63,225 nt of DNA from CAYVUV01 sp964455095 (GCA_964455095.1 CAYVUV010000260.1:1-63225), one strand, 5' to 3'; numbered from the stretch's first letter, positions 37,291 through 45,419 are shown. Numbers and translations are program-made. The notes: generated by a model not told the origin, from the sequence alone.

Positions 37291-37839
37291 ATGCATTACG
37301 AAGAAGTGACCGTCAGCCGCGACTGCGAGGTCGTGCAGATTCCGCAGGGCCTCACCGTGATGATCCCGGCCGGTACGCCGGCGGTGATCACGCAGGCGCT
37401 CGGCGACAGCTACACGATTCAGGTGCCGACCTACGGCGGGCTGTACCGGGTCTCGGGCAAGGACGCCGACGCCATTGGCAAAGCGCTGGCCGCGGCGCCG
37501 GGCGAGACCGTCGACCCCAACGCGCCGGTCAGCGACGAGCTGATCTACGCCCAGTTGCGCAACGTCTACGACCCCGAGATCCCGGTCAACATCGTCGAAC
37601 TCGGCCTGGTCTACGACCTCAAGGTCGAGCATCTCCCCGAAGGCGGCAGCCGCGTCGAGGTGAAGATGACCCTCACGGCGCCCGGCTGCGGCATGGGCGA
37701 CGTCATCGCCCACGACGCCAAGTCGCGCATCCTCAGCGTCCCCGGCGTCAAAGACGCCGCCGTGGAAGTCGTCTTCGAGCCGCCGTGGAACCAGCAGATG
37801 ATGTCGGAAGCGGCGAAGCTCGAATTGGGGATGCTGTAA
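37291..37839 (+). CDS. sufT: Fe-S maturation factor SufT
   Basis: A 182-residue protein with a DUF59/MIP18-type domain: LRNVYDPEIPVNIVELGLVYDL and the conserved Cys in LTAPGCGMGDVI, with an N-terminal extension typical of SufT (VQIPQGLTVMIPAGTPAVITQ). SufT assists maturation of Fe-S proteins, notably lipoate- and aconitase-type clients. CGGGAGAG precedes the ATG. It closes the suf operon and converges with the DUF35 gene, 9 bases away. Confidence 0.93.
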   Translation: MHYEEVTVSRDCEVVQIPQGLTVMIPAGTPAVITQALGDSYTIQVPTYGGLYRVSGKDADAIGKALAAAPGETVDPNAPVSDELIYAQLRNVYDPEIPVNIVELGLVYDLKVEHLPEGGSRVEVKMTLTAPGCGMGDVIAHDAKSRILSVPGVKDAAVEVVFEPPWNQQMMSEAAKLELGML

Positions 37840-37848
37840 ACTGTCCCC

Positions 37849-38259
37849 TCACCCGGCCGGCTCCCACACCGGCAGGACGATCTCCTCCGTCAGCGGCGTG
37901 AACGCCACCCGCACCGGCATCCCGAACCGCACCGACTCCGGCTGGCAGTTCACCATGTAGCCGACCAGGCGCGGGCCTTCTTCGAGCTGCACCACGACCA
38001 GCGCCAGCGGCAGCAGATGTTCGAAGGCGGGGAGAAACGGAGCGTGCGCGATGACGTACGTGTAGATTTCTCCGCGCCCGGAAGCGTCGAAGTACTCCAG
38101 CGCGCCACCCTTCCAATAGTGCGGCTTGGGAGGCCAGTGCACCTTCCCTGAGCCCTTCTCGCGCTGCAGCACGAGGCGACCGTCGCGGCAGCCGTCCCAG
38201 AACGGGCGCATGATCGGATCGCCGAGATCGGGCAGCGGATAGTCGGGATGCAAGGCCAT
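37849..38259 (-). CDS. DUF35/OB-fold acyl-CoA-associated protein lacking zinc-ribbon Cys
   Basis: A 136-residue protein of the DUF35 family (rubredoxin-like zinc ribbon plus OB fold). PDLGDPIMRPFWDGCRDGRLVLQ and the OB part GEIYTYVIAHAPF, RLVGYMVNC and MPVRVAFTPL fit well. Where members normally have two CxxC pairs, this one reads REKGSGKVHWPPKPHYWKGG, with no Cys, so the zinc site is lost. It is 8 bases after the thiolase gene; such pairs form thiolase/DUF35 complexes acting on acyl-CoAs or steroid side chains. Confidence 0.87.
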   Translation of the reverse strand: MALHPDYPLPDLGDPIMRPFWDGCRDGRLVLQREKGSGKVHWPPKPHYWKGGALEYFDASGRGEIYTYVIAHAPFLPAFEHLLPLALVVVQLEEGPRLVGYMVNCQPESVRFGMPVRVAFTPLTEEIVLPVWEPAG

Positions 38260-38267
38260 GGCTCGCG

Positions 38268-39449
38268 TCACTCCCCGCGCACGACCATCGCGCTGGTCGC
38301 CACACCCGAGGCGCCGGTGACCAGCGTCGCCTGGCAGTCGGGCACCTGCCCCGTCGACGTGCCGCGGATCTGGCGCACGGCTTCGAGGATCAAGTTGAAG
38401 CCGTGCACGTAGGCCTCCGAGAGGCCGCCGCCGGAGGTGAGCACGGGCAGCGCGCCGCCGAGCTCGATGCGGCCGTTGTCGGTGAACGGACCGCCCTCGC
38501 CGCGCTTGCAGAAGCCGTAGTCCTCGAGGCCCATCACCACCAGCGGCGTGAAGGCGTCGTAGATCTGCGCGCAATCCATGTCCGCCGGCTTCAGCTCGCT
38601 GCGCGACCACAACAGCTCAGCACAGAACTTCGAGGTCGTCTCCATCGTCGGCGTGTTGTTGTAGTTGGCGAGGTGCACGATGTTGGGGCCCGACGCCTGC
38701 GCGATGGAGTGCACCAGTGCCGGCTTCTGCTTGAGATCGCGCGCGCGCTCGACCGAGGTGACGATGCAGGCCAGCGCCCCGTCGGTCTCCAGACAGCAAT
38801 CGTAGAAGTGCAGCGGATAGCCGATGACGCGACCCTTGAGGTACGTCTCCATGTCGAGCGGCCGGTCCTTCATCATCGCGCCGGGGTTGCGCTGGGCGTG
38901 CTTGCGCGCCGCGATGGCGACGTTGCCGAGGTGCTCGCGCGTGGTGCCGAACTCGTGCATGTGGCGGTGCGCCCACATGCCGATGATGTCGACCGGCCGG
39001 ATCAAGCCCCAGGGCAGGTGCAGCCCCTTGTCGTCCTTGGCCAGCACGCGCTCCTGCGCCCACGGCCGCGACGTCTTGGCGCCGCGGTTGCGGGCGCGGT
39101 GACAGACCACCGTCGTCGCCAGCCCCGTGGCGATCGCCGCGCAGGCGTGCATGATCGTCGCGCACGAGGCGCCGCCGCCGTAGGTGGTCTTGTCCCACCA
39201 GCGCAGATTCTTCACGCCCAGGCGGCGCGCGATGGTCACCTCGTGGGTGGACTCCATCTCGAACATGCACATGCCGTCGACGTCCTCGGCCTCCAGGCCC
39301 GCATCTGCGAGCGCGATCTGGATCGCTTCGACGGCGGTGTCGGCGATCGGCCGGCCGATATCCTTGGCGAACGGCAGCTGACCGATGCCAACGATGGCCA
39401 TGCGGTCCTGAATGCGGCGAAACAAATCGCGCTCGAGGCCGTCGCTCAT
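38268..39449 (-). CDS. SCP-x-type thiolase/lipid-transfer-like protein
   Basis: A 393-residue thiolase-fold protein: MAIVGIGQLPFAKDIGRPIADTA, the presumed catalytic Cys in TYGGGASCATIMHACAAI, CAQIYDAFTPLVVMGLEDYGF and a late His in GGGLSEAYVHGFNLILEAV. The group includes SCP-2 thiolases and steroid side-chain aldolases (Ltp2-like), which work with a DUF35 partner; that partner follows directly. The usual second Cys/His set near the C-terminus is changed, so retro-aldol rather than thiolytic chemistry is possible. A start at 39410 (MAIVGIG) is an alternative. Confidence 0.85.
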   Translation of the reverse strand: MSDGLERDLFRRIQDRMAIVGIGQLPFAKDIGRPIADTAVEAIQIALADAGLEAEDVDGMCMFEMESTHEVTIARRLGVKNLRWWDKTTYGGGASCATIMHACAAIATGLATTVVCHRARNRGAKTSRPWAQERVLAKDDKGLHLPWGLIRPVDIIGMWAHRHMHEFGTTREHLGNVAIAARKHAQRNPGAMMKDRPLDMETYLKGRVIGYPLHFYDCCLETDGALACIVTSVERARDLKQKPALVHSIAQASGPNIVHLANYNNTPTMETTSKFCAELLWSRSELKPADMDCAQIYDAFTPLVVMGLEDYGFCKRGEGGPFTDNGRIELGGALPVLTSGGGLSEAYVHGFNLILEAVRQIRGTSTGQVPDCQATLVTGASGVATSAMVVRGE

Positions 39450-39506
39450 GCGGCCCACTGGTTACACCAGGGCCGCGGTGAATGCCACTTGGAGAGAAGG
39501 GCTGCA

Positions 39507-39548
39507 GGCTTCGGGCTTCGGGCTTCGGGCTTCAGGCTTCAGGCTTCG
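39507..39548. repeat. 7-base minisatellite (GGCTTCG/A) x6
   Basis: Six tandem copies of GGCTTCG or GGCTTCA, covering the last codons and stop of the histidine kinase gene and its 3' flank. Read leftward this is the GAAGCC-type repeat that recurs in several environmental phyla. The stop codon TGA (39541-39539) lies inside a repeat unit, so copy-number change would alter the C-terminus. Confidence 0.9.
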
Positions 39549-40969
39549 GGATCGGCGCCGAGCGTGTTGTTGATGGCGTCGAGGAGGTCCAACGCGCTGC
39601 GCCGCACGCGGCTCAACACGCCGGCCTGTTCGGGGGTCAGCGGGCCGAACTCGCCATCGAGCAAGAGGTCGTTGTAGCCGATGATGGCGTTGAGCGGGAC
39701 GCGAAATTGGTGCGACATGTTGGTGACGAACTCCGAGCGCACGCGCTTGCTGCGTTCCAGCTGATCGGCCAGGCGCGCATTGTCGAGCGCCATCGAGGCG
39801 AGGTCGGCAATGCCTTGCACCAGGCGCGCCTGGTCGGCGGTGAACGCGCGCGCGCGGCCGCGGTCGCCAGCCGTCAGCACGCCGAGCACTTCGCCGCCGC
39901 GCTGGAGCGCGACGACCAGACAGCGCGAGACGGCACAGCGTTGCGCGGTCGCCGCGGGCAGCCACTCCTGCGGCTCGGCGACCACGGCGGATTCGTCGCG
40001 CTCGCGCCGCGCCAGCAGCCGCGCGACGTTGCCGGCGGGGACACGCAGCGTGCGGAAGCGCTCCCACTGCTCGGTCGTATCGCCGGCGCCGGCGATGGGT
40101 ACGTACACGTCGCTGGCGCGCTGCCACAGGAACGTGTGGCTGAAGTCGCAACCCAGCACCTCGGTGGTGAGCTGGCAGAAGCGGCGGATCAGGTCGGGCA
40201 GCCGCAGGTCGCGCAGGTCGAGCGACAGCTCGCCGGGGTCGAGACATTCGAGATCGATGGCGCTGTTGATCAGATCGAGCAGCTCGCGCGCACCGCGGTC
40301 CATGCGCCGCACCGTGTCGAGCTGATCGGGGTTGAGGCCGCCGAACGCGCCGTCGATCAGCAGGTCGTTGTACCCCATGATGACGTTGAGCGGCGTGCGC
40401 AGCTCGTGCGAGAGGGTCGACACCAGGTCGACCTTGCGGCGATTGGTCTGCTCGAGCTCGTCGGCCAGGCGCGCGTTCTCGATCGCGATCGCCGGCAGGC
40501 GGACGACGAACCACGCCCCGACGTCGTAGCTGCGGTCGAGGCTGATGTCGCCGCCGTGCGCGGCGATGATGCGCTGCGACATGTACAGCCCGACGCCGGC
40601 CCGGTCGCGCCCGTAGGAGTCGACGCCGTCGCGCCAGGGCGCGAACAGCGACGCCGCCTGCTCGGGGCTGATCCCCGGGCCGTTGTCGCCGATGGTCAGC
40701 TTCACCCACTCCCCTTCGAGTGCCGTCCGGCACATGACCAGGCCGCCGTGCCGGGTGTGCTTCACCGCGTTGCTCAGCAGGTTGCTCAGGCCGTGCTCGA
40801 GCTGCGGCCGGTCGGCCCAGGTCAACGGCAGGTTGGGATCGAGATCGAGCCCGGTGCCGAGCCGCTTCACCGAAAACGCCGGCTGGTAGAGCTTGAACAG
40901 GTCGAGCACCACCCGGTTGACCGAAGCCAGCTGCGGCATCAACCGCATCGATGGCTGTGCACTGCTCAT
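39539..40969 (-). CDS. Histidine kinase-like protein with permuted domain order
   Basis: A 476-residue soluble protein. Order: a linker and HATPase domain first (N box LSNLLSNAVKHT, 61-72; G1 DNGPGIS, 95-101; G2 AGVGLYMSQRIIAAHGG, 124-140). A short AIAIENARLADELEQ coiled coil comes next, then HisKA with His188 in STLSHELRTPL, a GAF-like domain (about 265-395), and a second HisKA with His420 in NMSHQFRVPL, where the usual Glu is Gln. The protein then stops. Normal kinases place HATPase after HisKA, so this is a circular permutation or fusion. No membrane segment or regulator gene is near. Confidence 0.8.
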   Translation of the reverse strand: MSSAQPSMRLMPQLASVNRVVLDLFKLYQPAFSVKRLGTGLDLDPNLPLTWADRPQLEHGLSNLLSNAVKHTRHGGLVMCRTALEGEWVKLTIGDNGPGISPEQAASLFAPWRDGVDSYGRDRAGVGLYMSQRIIAAHGGDISLDRSYDVGAWFVVRLPAIAIENARLADELEQTNRRKVDLVSTLSHELRTPLNVIMGYNDLLIDGAFGGLNPDQLDTVRRMDRGARELLDLINSAIDLECLDPGELSLDLRDLRLPDLIRRFCQLTTEVLGCDFSHTFLWQRASDVYVPIAGAGDTTEQWERFRTLRVPAGNVARLLARRERDESAVVAEPQEWLPAATAQRCAVSRCLVVALQRGGEVLGVLTAGDRGRARAFTADQARLVQGIADLASMALDNARLADQLERSKRVRSEFVTNMSHQFRVPLNAIIGYNDLLLDGEFGPLTPEQAGVLSRVRRSALDLLDAINNTLGADPEA

Positions 40970-41233
40970 GACGACACGCTCTTCCCGACCCTTTCGCCAG
41001 CCCCAGGCATACGCCCGATCTCAGATGCCTCCCGCAACTGCCGCCCGCGCGCTCGAACCCGGGCGACGCGTCTCCAAGTCACATGCCAGGAAGCCAGCCA
41101 CGCGCCGTGCGCAGTCCTTCATCCCTTGCGAACGTCGGCCGTCGAACCCTAGACGGGTGGCCGTACGTTTTTGCCGGCGGGGGCGCTGGGGTGCCATACT
41201 CCGCCGAAGACCGAGCGGACGAAGGGAGCACGG
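40970..41233. other. Divergent intergenic region
   Basis: 264 bases between the kinase (leftward) and SDR (rightward) genes. I see no RNA gene, no clear promoter pair and no conserved repeat. A moderately T-rich patch (GTACGTTTTTGCC, around 41163-41175) could be part of the SDR promoter. Confidence 0.35.
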
Positions 41234-41983
41234 ATGAGCTTGGAGGGACGAACGGCAGTAGTGACCGGCGGGGCGTCGGGGATTGGCCGCGCCATTTGCC
41301 TGCGCCTGGCCCGCATGGGGGCCGACGTGGCGATCTTCGACATCAACCGGCCCGGCGCCGAGCAGGTGGCAGGCGAAATCACCGCGCTCGGCCGCCGCAG
41401 CCTGGCGGTCGAGACCGATGTCGCCTCGACCCTCTCCGTGCGCGCGGCCATCGAACGAGTGCACGCCGCGCTCGGGCCGGTGCAGATCCTCGTCAACGAC
41501 GCCGGCGTCGGCGAATTCGCCACGCTGCAGGACATGACCGAGGAGCAGTGGGACCGCATGATCGCCGTGCACCTGAAGGGAACCTTCAACTGCACGCGGC
41601 TGCTGGTGCCGGACCTCGTCAAGGCCGGCTGGGGGCGGATCGTCAACATCGCCTCGGTCGCCGGCCTCACCGGCGGCGGCCCGGGCCTGAGCCACTACGC
41701 CGCGGCGAAAGGGGGCATCATCGCCTTCACCAAAGCGCTCGCCCACGAGCTCGGGCCGAACGGAATAACCGTCAACTGCATCGCCCCCGGCCTGATCGAC
41801 ACCCCGATGATCCGCCAGGGCATCGTCTCCGACGACATCTTCGCCGTCGCCGTCAAAGCCGCCCCGGTGCGCCGCATCGGCACCCCCGACGACATCGCCG
41901 CCGCCTGCGCCTACCTCGCCGCCGAAGACGCCGGCTTCACCACCGGCCAGGTCATCAGCCCGAACGGCGGGCGGCTGATGTGA
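41234..41983 (+). CDS. Short-chain dehydrogenase/reductase
   Basis: A 249-residue SDR: cofactor loop TGGASGIGRAI, NDAG in place of NNAG, catalytic Ser in NIASVAG, Tyr/Lys in YAAAK and the C-terminal ISPNGGRLM. An Asp at the end of strand beta2 (IFDINRP) suggests NAD(H). The likely reaction is oxidation or reduction of a hydroxyacyl or sterol-type substrate. GAAGGGAGC fixes the start. It overlaps the nuclease gene by 4 bases if that gene starts at the GTG. Confidence 0.9.
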   Translation: MSLEGRTAVVTGGASGIGRAICLRLARMGADVAIFDINRPGAEQVAGEITALGRRSLAVETDVASTLSVRAAIERVHAALGPVQILVNDAGVGEFATLQDMTEEQWDRMIAVHLKGTFNCTRLLVPDLVKAGWGRIVNIASVAGLTGGGPGLSHYAAAKGGIIAFTKALAHELGPNGITVNCIAPGLIDTPMIRQGIVSDDIFAVAVKAAPVRRIGTPDDIAAACAYLAAEDAGFTTGQVISPNGGRLM

Positions 41984-42528
41984 TTCGCGTCGGAGGTCGG
42001 CCGCAGGGTGACGCGTGCGTCAGTAATCGACGGACGGGGAGACGGGCGGCGATGGCGGCCGTCCTCACCTCGACGTTCGTCACACTTCTCGCGCCCGTCA
42101 CTCTCGCCGGGCCGGCGTTTTCTGGCCTGGTGGTTGGCGTCACCGACGGGGATACGATCAAGGTGATGCGCGACGGCCGCGAGGCGAAGGTGCGGCTGGC
42201 GTCGATCGATTGCCCGGAGCGCGGGCAGGCGTTCGGGCGTTCGGCCCGCTACGCGACGACCGCCTTGGTGTTGGGGAAGACGGTCACCGTCGTCACCGAA
42301 GGTCGCGACCAATATGGTCGGATCGTCGGTGAGGTTCTTCTGCCGGACGGCAGCAGCCTCAACCGCGCCCTGGTGCGGGCCGGTTGGGCGTGGGAGTTTC
42401 GCCGCTATTCAAAAGATCGCACTCTGGCGGAGATCGAAGCAGAAGCGCGTGCGGCGCGGCGTGGGCTGTGGGCGGACCCACATCCAGTGTCGCCGTGGGC
42501 GTATCGGAAGCAGTACCGATCGCGCTAG
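41980..42528 (+). CDS. Secreted thermonuclease-family (SNase) protein
   Basis: A 182-residue exported nuclease. The core has VVGVTDGDTIKVMRDG, VRLASIDCPERGQAFG, a GRDQYGRIVGEV calcium/catalytic segment and LVRAGWAWEFRRYS, as in staphylococcal-nuclease-like proteins. I start at GTG 41980, which overlaps the SDR stop and gives an Arg-rich n-region before the hydrophobic stretch AAVLTSTFVTLLAPV. The ATG at 42052 would leave a signal peptide with no positive charge. It should degrade nucleic acids outside the cytoplasm. Confidence 0.8.
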   Translation: MIRVGGRPQGDACVSNRRTGRRAAMAAVLTSTFVTLLAPVTLAGPAFSGLVVGVTDGDTIKVMRDGREAKVRLASIDCPERGQAFGRSARYATTALVLGKTVTVVTEGRDQYGRIVGEVLLPDGSSLNRALVRAGWAWEFRRYSKDRTLAEIEAEARAARRGLWADPHPVSPWAYRKQYRSR

Positions 42529-42598
42529 CGAACTGGGCGGCAACGCCTGTGGCGATACAGTGCGGGTCGTGAAACAATCTCAGTGAGGAGATTCGAAC

Positions 42599-42793
42599 AT
42601 GAAGGTGTCCATCGAATTGTCCCTTGCCGAAGCGGAACGACTGCAAGAGCAAGCGACTCGCCTGGGCGTACCCCCGGAGCGGCTAGCCCATGCAGCTGTT
42701 TCGGACTTGCTCGGCAGAGAGCAATCAGATTTCGAGAATGCGGCTCGTCGGGTGCTCGAGAAGAACGCGGAGCTTTACCGGCGGCTCGCTTGA
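42599..42793 (+). CDS. Small antitoxin of a Doc-type pair
   Basis: A 64-residue protein starting MKVSIELSLAEAERLQEQA, a ribbon-helix-helix-like or similar DNA-binding N-terminus, and ending in the helix FENAARRVLEKNAELYRRLA, likely the toxin-binding part. AGGAG precedes the ATG by 8 bases. Its stop is directly followed by the toxin's ATG (TGAATG), a typical toxin-antitoxin layout. It is not Phd. Confidence 0.72.
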   Translation: MKVSIELSLAEAERLQEQATRLGVPPERLAHAAVSDLLGREQSDFENAARRVLEKNAELYRRLA

Positions 42794-43180
42794 ATGCGTC
42801 ACCTCTCGCTGGCGGAGGTCGTTGAGCTGCATCGCGGCGTCATCGAACAGTCAGGTGGTGCTTCCGGACTGCGCGATCTCGGAGCGCTCGAATCTGCCGT
42901 CGCCCAGCCGCGCATGACGTTCGGCAGTGACGATCTGTACCCAACGATTGCAGAGAAGGCGGCAGCACTTTGCTTCTCACTGGTGGGCAATCACCCCTTC
43001 GTCGACGGGAACAAGCGCATCGGACATGCGGCGATGGAAACGTTCCTCGTACTGAACGGCTGGGAGATCCATGCGTCGATCGAGGCGCAGGAGAGCGTGA
43101 TCCTCTCCCTTGCTGCCGGTAGGGTGAGTCGCGAAACGCTGGTGGAGTGGCTACGGAACCACATCCGAGAGGTAGAGTGA
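42794..43180 (+). CDS. doc: Fic/Doc-family death-on-curing toxin
   Basis: A 128-residue Fic-fold protein with the active motif HPFVDGNKRIG (67-77), of the Doc type. Doc phosphorylates EF-Tu, arresting translation until the antitoxin binds. GALESAVAQPRMTFG and PTIAEKAAALCFSLVGN are typical N-terminal blocks. The motif is intact, so the toxin is probably active. It lies within an accessory-looking stretch and ends 8 bases before the SDR fragment. Confidence 0.87.
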   Translation: MRHLSLAEVVELHRGVIEQSGGASGLRDLGALESAVAQPRMTFGSDDLYPTIAEKAAALCFSLVGNHPFVDGNKRIGHAAMETFLVLNGWEIHASIEAQESVILSLAAGRVSRETLVEWLRNHIREVE

Positions 43181-43188
43181 GGGCTCAC

Positions 43189-43308
43189 ACCGTAGCGGCC
43201 GCCGGAGACAACGAATCGTCGCGCCGGTAATGTAAGACCGTCTTCACTGGCCAGGAAGGCGGCCACCCCCGCAACGTCCTCGGGCGTGCCGAGGCACGAG
43301 ATGGGCAG
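43189..43308 (-). pseudogene. 3'-terminal fragment of a duplicated SDR gene
   Basis: This 120-base stretch matches the last 40 codons of the SDR gene at 44679-44798, same strand and same end (SGGRYG). LGTPEDVAGVAAFLASED is identical, but the middle ten residues differ because of an insertion and a deletion that cancel out. The stop is lost and the rest of the gene is absent. It is a decaying partial copy. Confidence 0.85.
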
Positions 43309-43337
43309 CGCTCGAACCGAAAGGGGGATGAGGATCG

Positions 43338-43970
43338 ATGGCCCAACCAACAGTCACTGGGTTTTGTTGTCTGTGTGACGCCCGCGTGAGCAAGGCTGCG
43401 ATGCAGCGGCATCTGAAAGGGTGTCTTCCCGCTCACGAGGCGGGCGCAGGCCCGAGCACGGATCTCGTGCAACTGCGCGTCGAGAGCGGTGGGCCGTGGT
43501 GGCTCGACATCGAGGCCCCTGCCAACGCCACGCTCCGGGACCTCGACCAGTTTCTGCGCGACACCTGGCTCGATTGCTGCGGGCACATGAGTGCCTTCTA
43601 CCCCGACCGCAGCCGCGCCGAGCTCAAGATGAGCGCCAAGCTCACAGACATCTTCGGCGAACGCGCGACGGCCGTACGCTACGAATACGACTTCGGATCG
43701 ACCACCGAGCTCAGGCTGCGCGCCGTCGGCTCGCGCTCCGGGAACGCTGGCAAGCGCCGCGCGAGACTACTCGGGCGCAACGAACCACCCCGATGGACCT
43801 GTGAAGACTGCGGCCAATTGGCCACAATAATCTGCTCCAGCACTGGTGACGAATGCTTTCTCTGCGACGCCCACTCAGACGCCCATCCCTGCGATGATTT
43901 CGAATGTCATCTTCCCGTCGTCAATTCTCCACGCATGGGCGTGTGTGGATACACCGGACCGATGGGTTGA
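43338..43970 (+). CDS. pRiA4b ORF-3-like protein with Cys-rich ends
   Basis: A 210-residue protein. The centre (about 45-135) matches the plasmid pRiA4b ORF-3 family (PF07929): LRVESGGPWWLDIEAPANAT, LRDLDQFLRDTWLDCCGHMS and VRYEYDFGSTTELRL. It is framed by Cys pairs at both ends (GFCCLCDARVS; WTCEDCGQ; CFLCDAH), likely zinc sites. The family is often on mobile DNA and has no known function. It lies in the segment bounded by the two SDR copies. Confidence 0.8.
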   Translation: MAQPTVTGFCCLCDARVSKAAMQRHLKGCLPAHEAGAGPSTDLVQLRVESGGPWWLDIEAPANATLRDLDQFLRDTWLDCCGHMSAFYPDRSRAELKMSAKLTDIFGERATAVRYEYDFGSTTELRLRAVGSRSGNAGKRRARLLGRNEPPRWTCEDCGQLATIICSSTGDECFLCDAHSDAHPCDDFECHLPVVNSPRMGVCGYTGPMG

Positions 43971-44049
43971 CGGCCGCGGTGAATGGCGGCGTCGAGCCGA
44001 CGCCGAGGTGCCCGCCACCTCGCGACGCCAGGTGGAGTAACCGCAAAGA

Positions 44050-44646
44050 TCACCGGCTGCGGAATTCCGACTGCCTCTCTTGCGGAGAACGCACCGCTTG
44101 AGTCTGCGGGCATCCATGGAGCGTCGAATCGACACCTTCGATAAGCTCATCAACCGTAATGACCGCATCCGTGTTCGGATCGAATCCACGGCAGCTGAAG
44201 AGAACGCGGCCACTCAGGGCCATATTGACCCCGAGGATGAGCTCATCGAGAGATACAACGAGATCGCGATTGCAGTCACCCACGCAGAACGGAAGGATCG
44301 GGAGAGGGACATAAACATCCGCGTCGCTGATTGTGACGGCGACCTTGGCCCAACATCCGAATGGATTGCAACGAGTCGGAACCGAGAGAGTGTACTCACC
44401 GGGCGGAATGTCATCGAACTGGAACCGGGTCGACGAGCCGACGTAGTAAGAGAGCCCCGGGGGATCGAGAAGGACGTTGACGTTGGTCTGGGTACATCCC
44501 CCAGCTCGTGTCTCGTTGACACATCCAGCAATGGTAAAGCCGCCCGCCGCGCCTTCTTCTCCGATTGCCGCCCCTGAGAGCGACCACATCGCGGCCATGA
44601 CCGCCAAGAAACGCAGGACACAGGCCATTCTGGGCTTCGCCGCCAT
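44050..44646 (-). CDS. Secreted protein with EF-hand/dockerin-like repeats
   Basis: A 198-residue exported protein with a signal peptide (VLRFLAVMAAMWSLSGAA). A small Cys-containing beta domain (GCVNETRAGGCTQTNVNVLL to IPPGEYTLSVP) resembles a carboxypeptidase-regulatory-like fold. Two calcium-loop repeats follow, GDCNRDLVVSLDELILGV and DPNTDAVITVDELIEGV. It is a likely surface protein without enzyme motif. The larger frame upstream to 45105 is antisense-type noise over the SDR gene. Confidence 0.75.
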   Translation of the reverse strand: MAAKPRMACVLRFLAVMAAMWSLSGAAIGEEGAAGGFTIAGCVNETRAGGCTQTNVNVLLDPPGLSYYVGSSTRFQFDDIPPGEYTLSVPTRCNPFGCWAKVAVTISDADVYVPLPILPFCVGDCNRDLVVSLDELILGVNMALSGRVLFSCRGFDPNTDAVITVDELIEGVDSTLHGCPQTQAVRSPQERQSEFRSR

Positions 44647-44675
44647 GAGCAAAGACAATCTGTGTGATGTGCCCT

Positions 44676-45419
44676 TCAGCCGTAGCGGCCGCCGGAGACG
44701 TGGATGGTTTCGCCGGTGATGTAGGACGCGTCTTCGCTGGCCAGGAAGGCGGCGACGCCGGCGACGTCTTCGGGCGTGCCGAGGCGCGGGATCGGCAGGG
44801 TCGGGGCGACGCGGTCGATCAGGTTCTGGTAGTGCGGCAGCGAGGTCACGCCGGGGGTGGCGATGATGCCCGGGGCGATGCAGTTGACGGTAACGCCGAA
44901 CTTGCCCAGCTCCATCGACAGCGAGCGCGACAGGCCGATGACGCCGGCCTTCGAGGCCGCGTAATTGACCTGGCCCTTGTTGCCGTAGTGGGCGCGCGAG
45001 CTCATGTTGATGACGCGGCCCCAGCCCTGTGGGACCATCAACGGCGTCGCGTGCTTGCAGCACAGGAACGTGGCGCGCAGGTTGAGGTCGAGCACCGCGT
45101 CCCAATCCTCGACGGTCATGTCGCGCATCAGCTTGTCGCGCGTGATGCCGGCGTTGTTGACCAGGATGCCGGGCGAGCCGAGCTCCTCGACCGTGCGCTG
45201 CATGAGCTCGCGCACGATCGCCTCGTCGGTGACGCTGCCGATCAGCGCCGTCGCGCGTCCGCCGTCGGCACGGATACGCTCGACCGTGCGTTCGGCCGTC
45301 TTCGGGTCGAGATCGTTGATCATCACCGCGGCGCCCTCTTGCGCCAGCCGCAGCGCGATCGCTTCTCCGAGCCCGCGCCCGGCACCAGTGATGATGGCCA
45401 CGCGCCGCGCGAGCCTCAT
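44676..45419 (-). CDS. SDR, 3-oxoacyl-ACP reductase-like
   Basis: A 247-residue SDR: TGAGRGLGEAI, NNAG, catalytic Ser in MSSRAHYG, Tyr/Lys in YAASK, and GETIHVSGGRYG at the end. The Asp in INDLDP suggests NAD(H). It resembles FabG-type and actinorhodin-ketoreductase-type enzymes, probably acting on a 3-hydroxyacyl or similar thioester. The start at 45419 is the family-typical MRLARRVAIITGAG. Its 3' end has a degraded duplicate 1.5 kb away. Confidence 0.9.
   Translation of the reverse strand: MRLARRVAIITGAGRGLGEAIALRLAQEGAAVMINDLDPKTAERTVERIRADGGRATALIGSVTDEAIVRELMQRTVEELGSPGILVNNAGITRDKLMRDMTVEDWDAVLDLNLRATFLCCKHATPLMVPQGWGRVINMSSRAHYGNKGQVNYAASKAGVIGLSRSLSMELGKFGVTVNCIAPGIIATPGVTSLPHYQNLIDRVAPTLPIPRLGTPEDVAGVAAFLASEDASYITGETIHVSGGRYG

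Noticed and set aside
39507..39548. Possible CRISPR array
   Set aside because: The units are 7 bases with no spacers; this is a tandem minisatellite. The 45.5 kb repeats also lack spacers.
43189..43308. A small intact gene with the SDR-like end
   Set aside because: It has no SDR N-terminus and contains cancelling indels, and its frame runs past the normal stop. It is better explained as a decayed duplicate.
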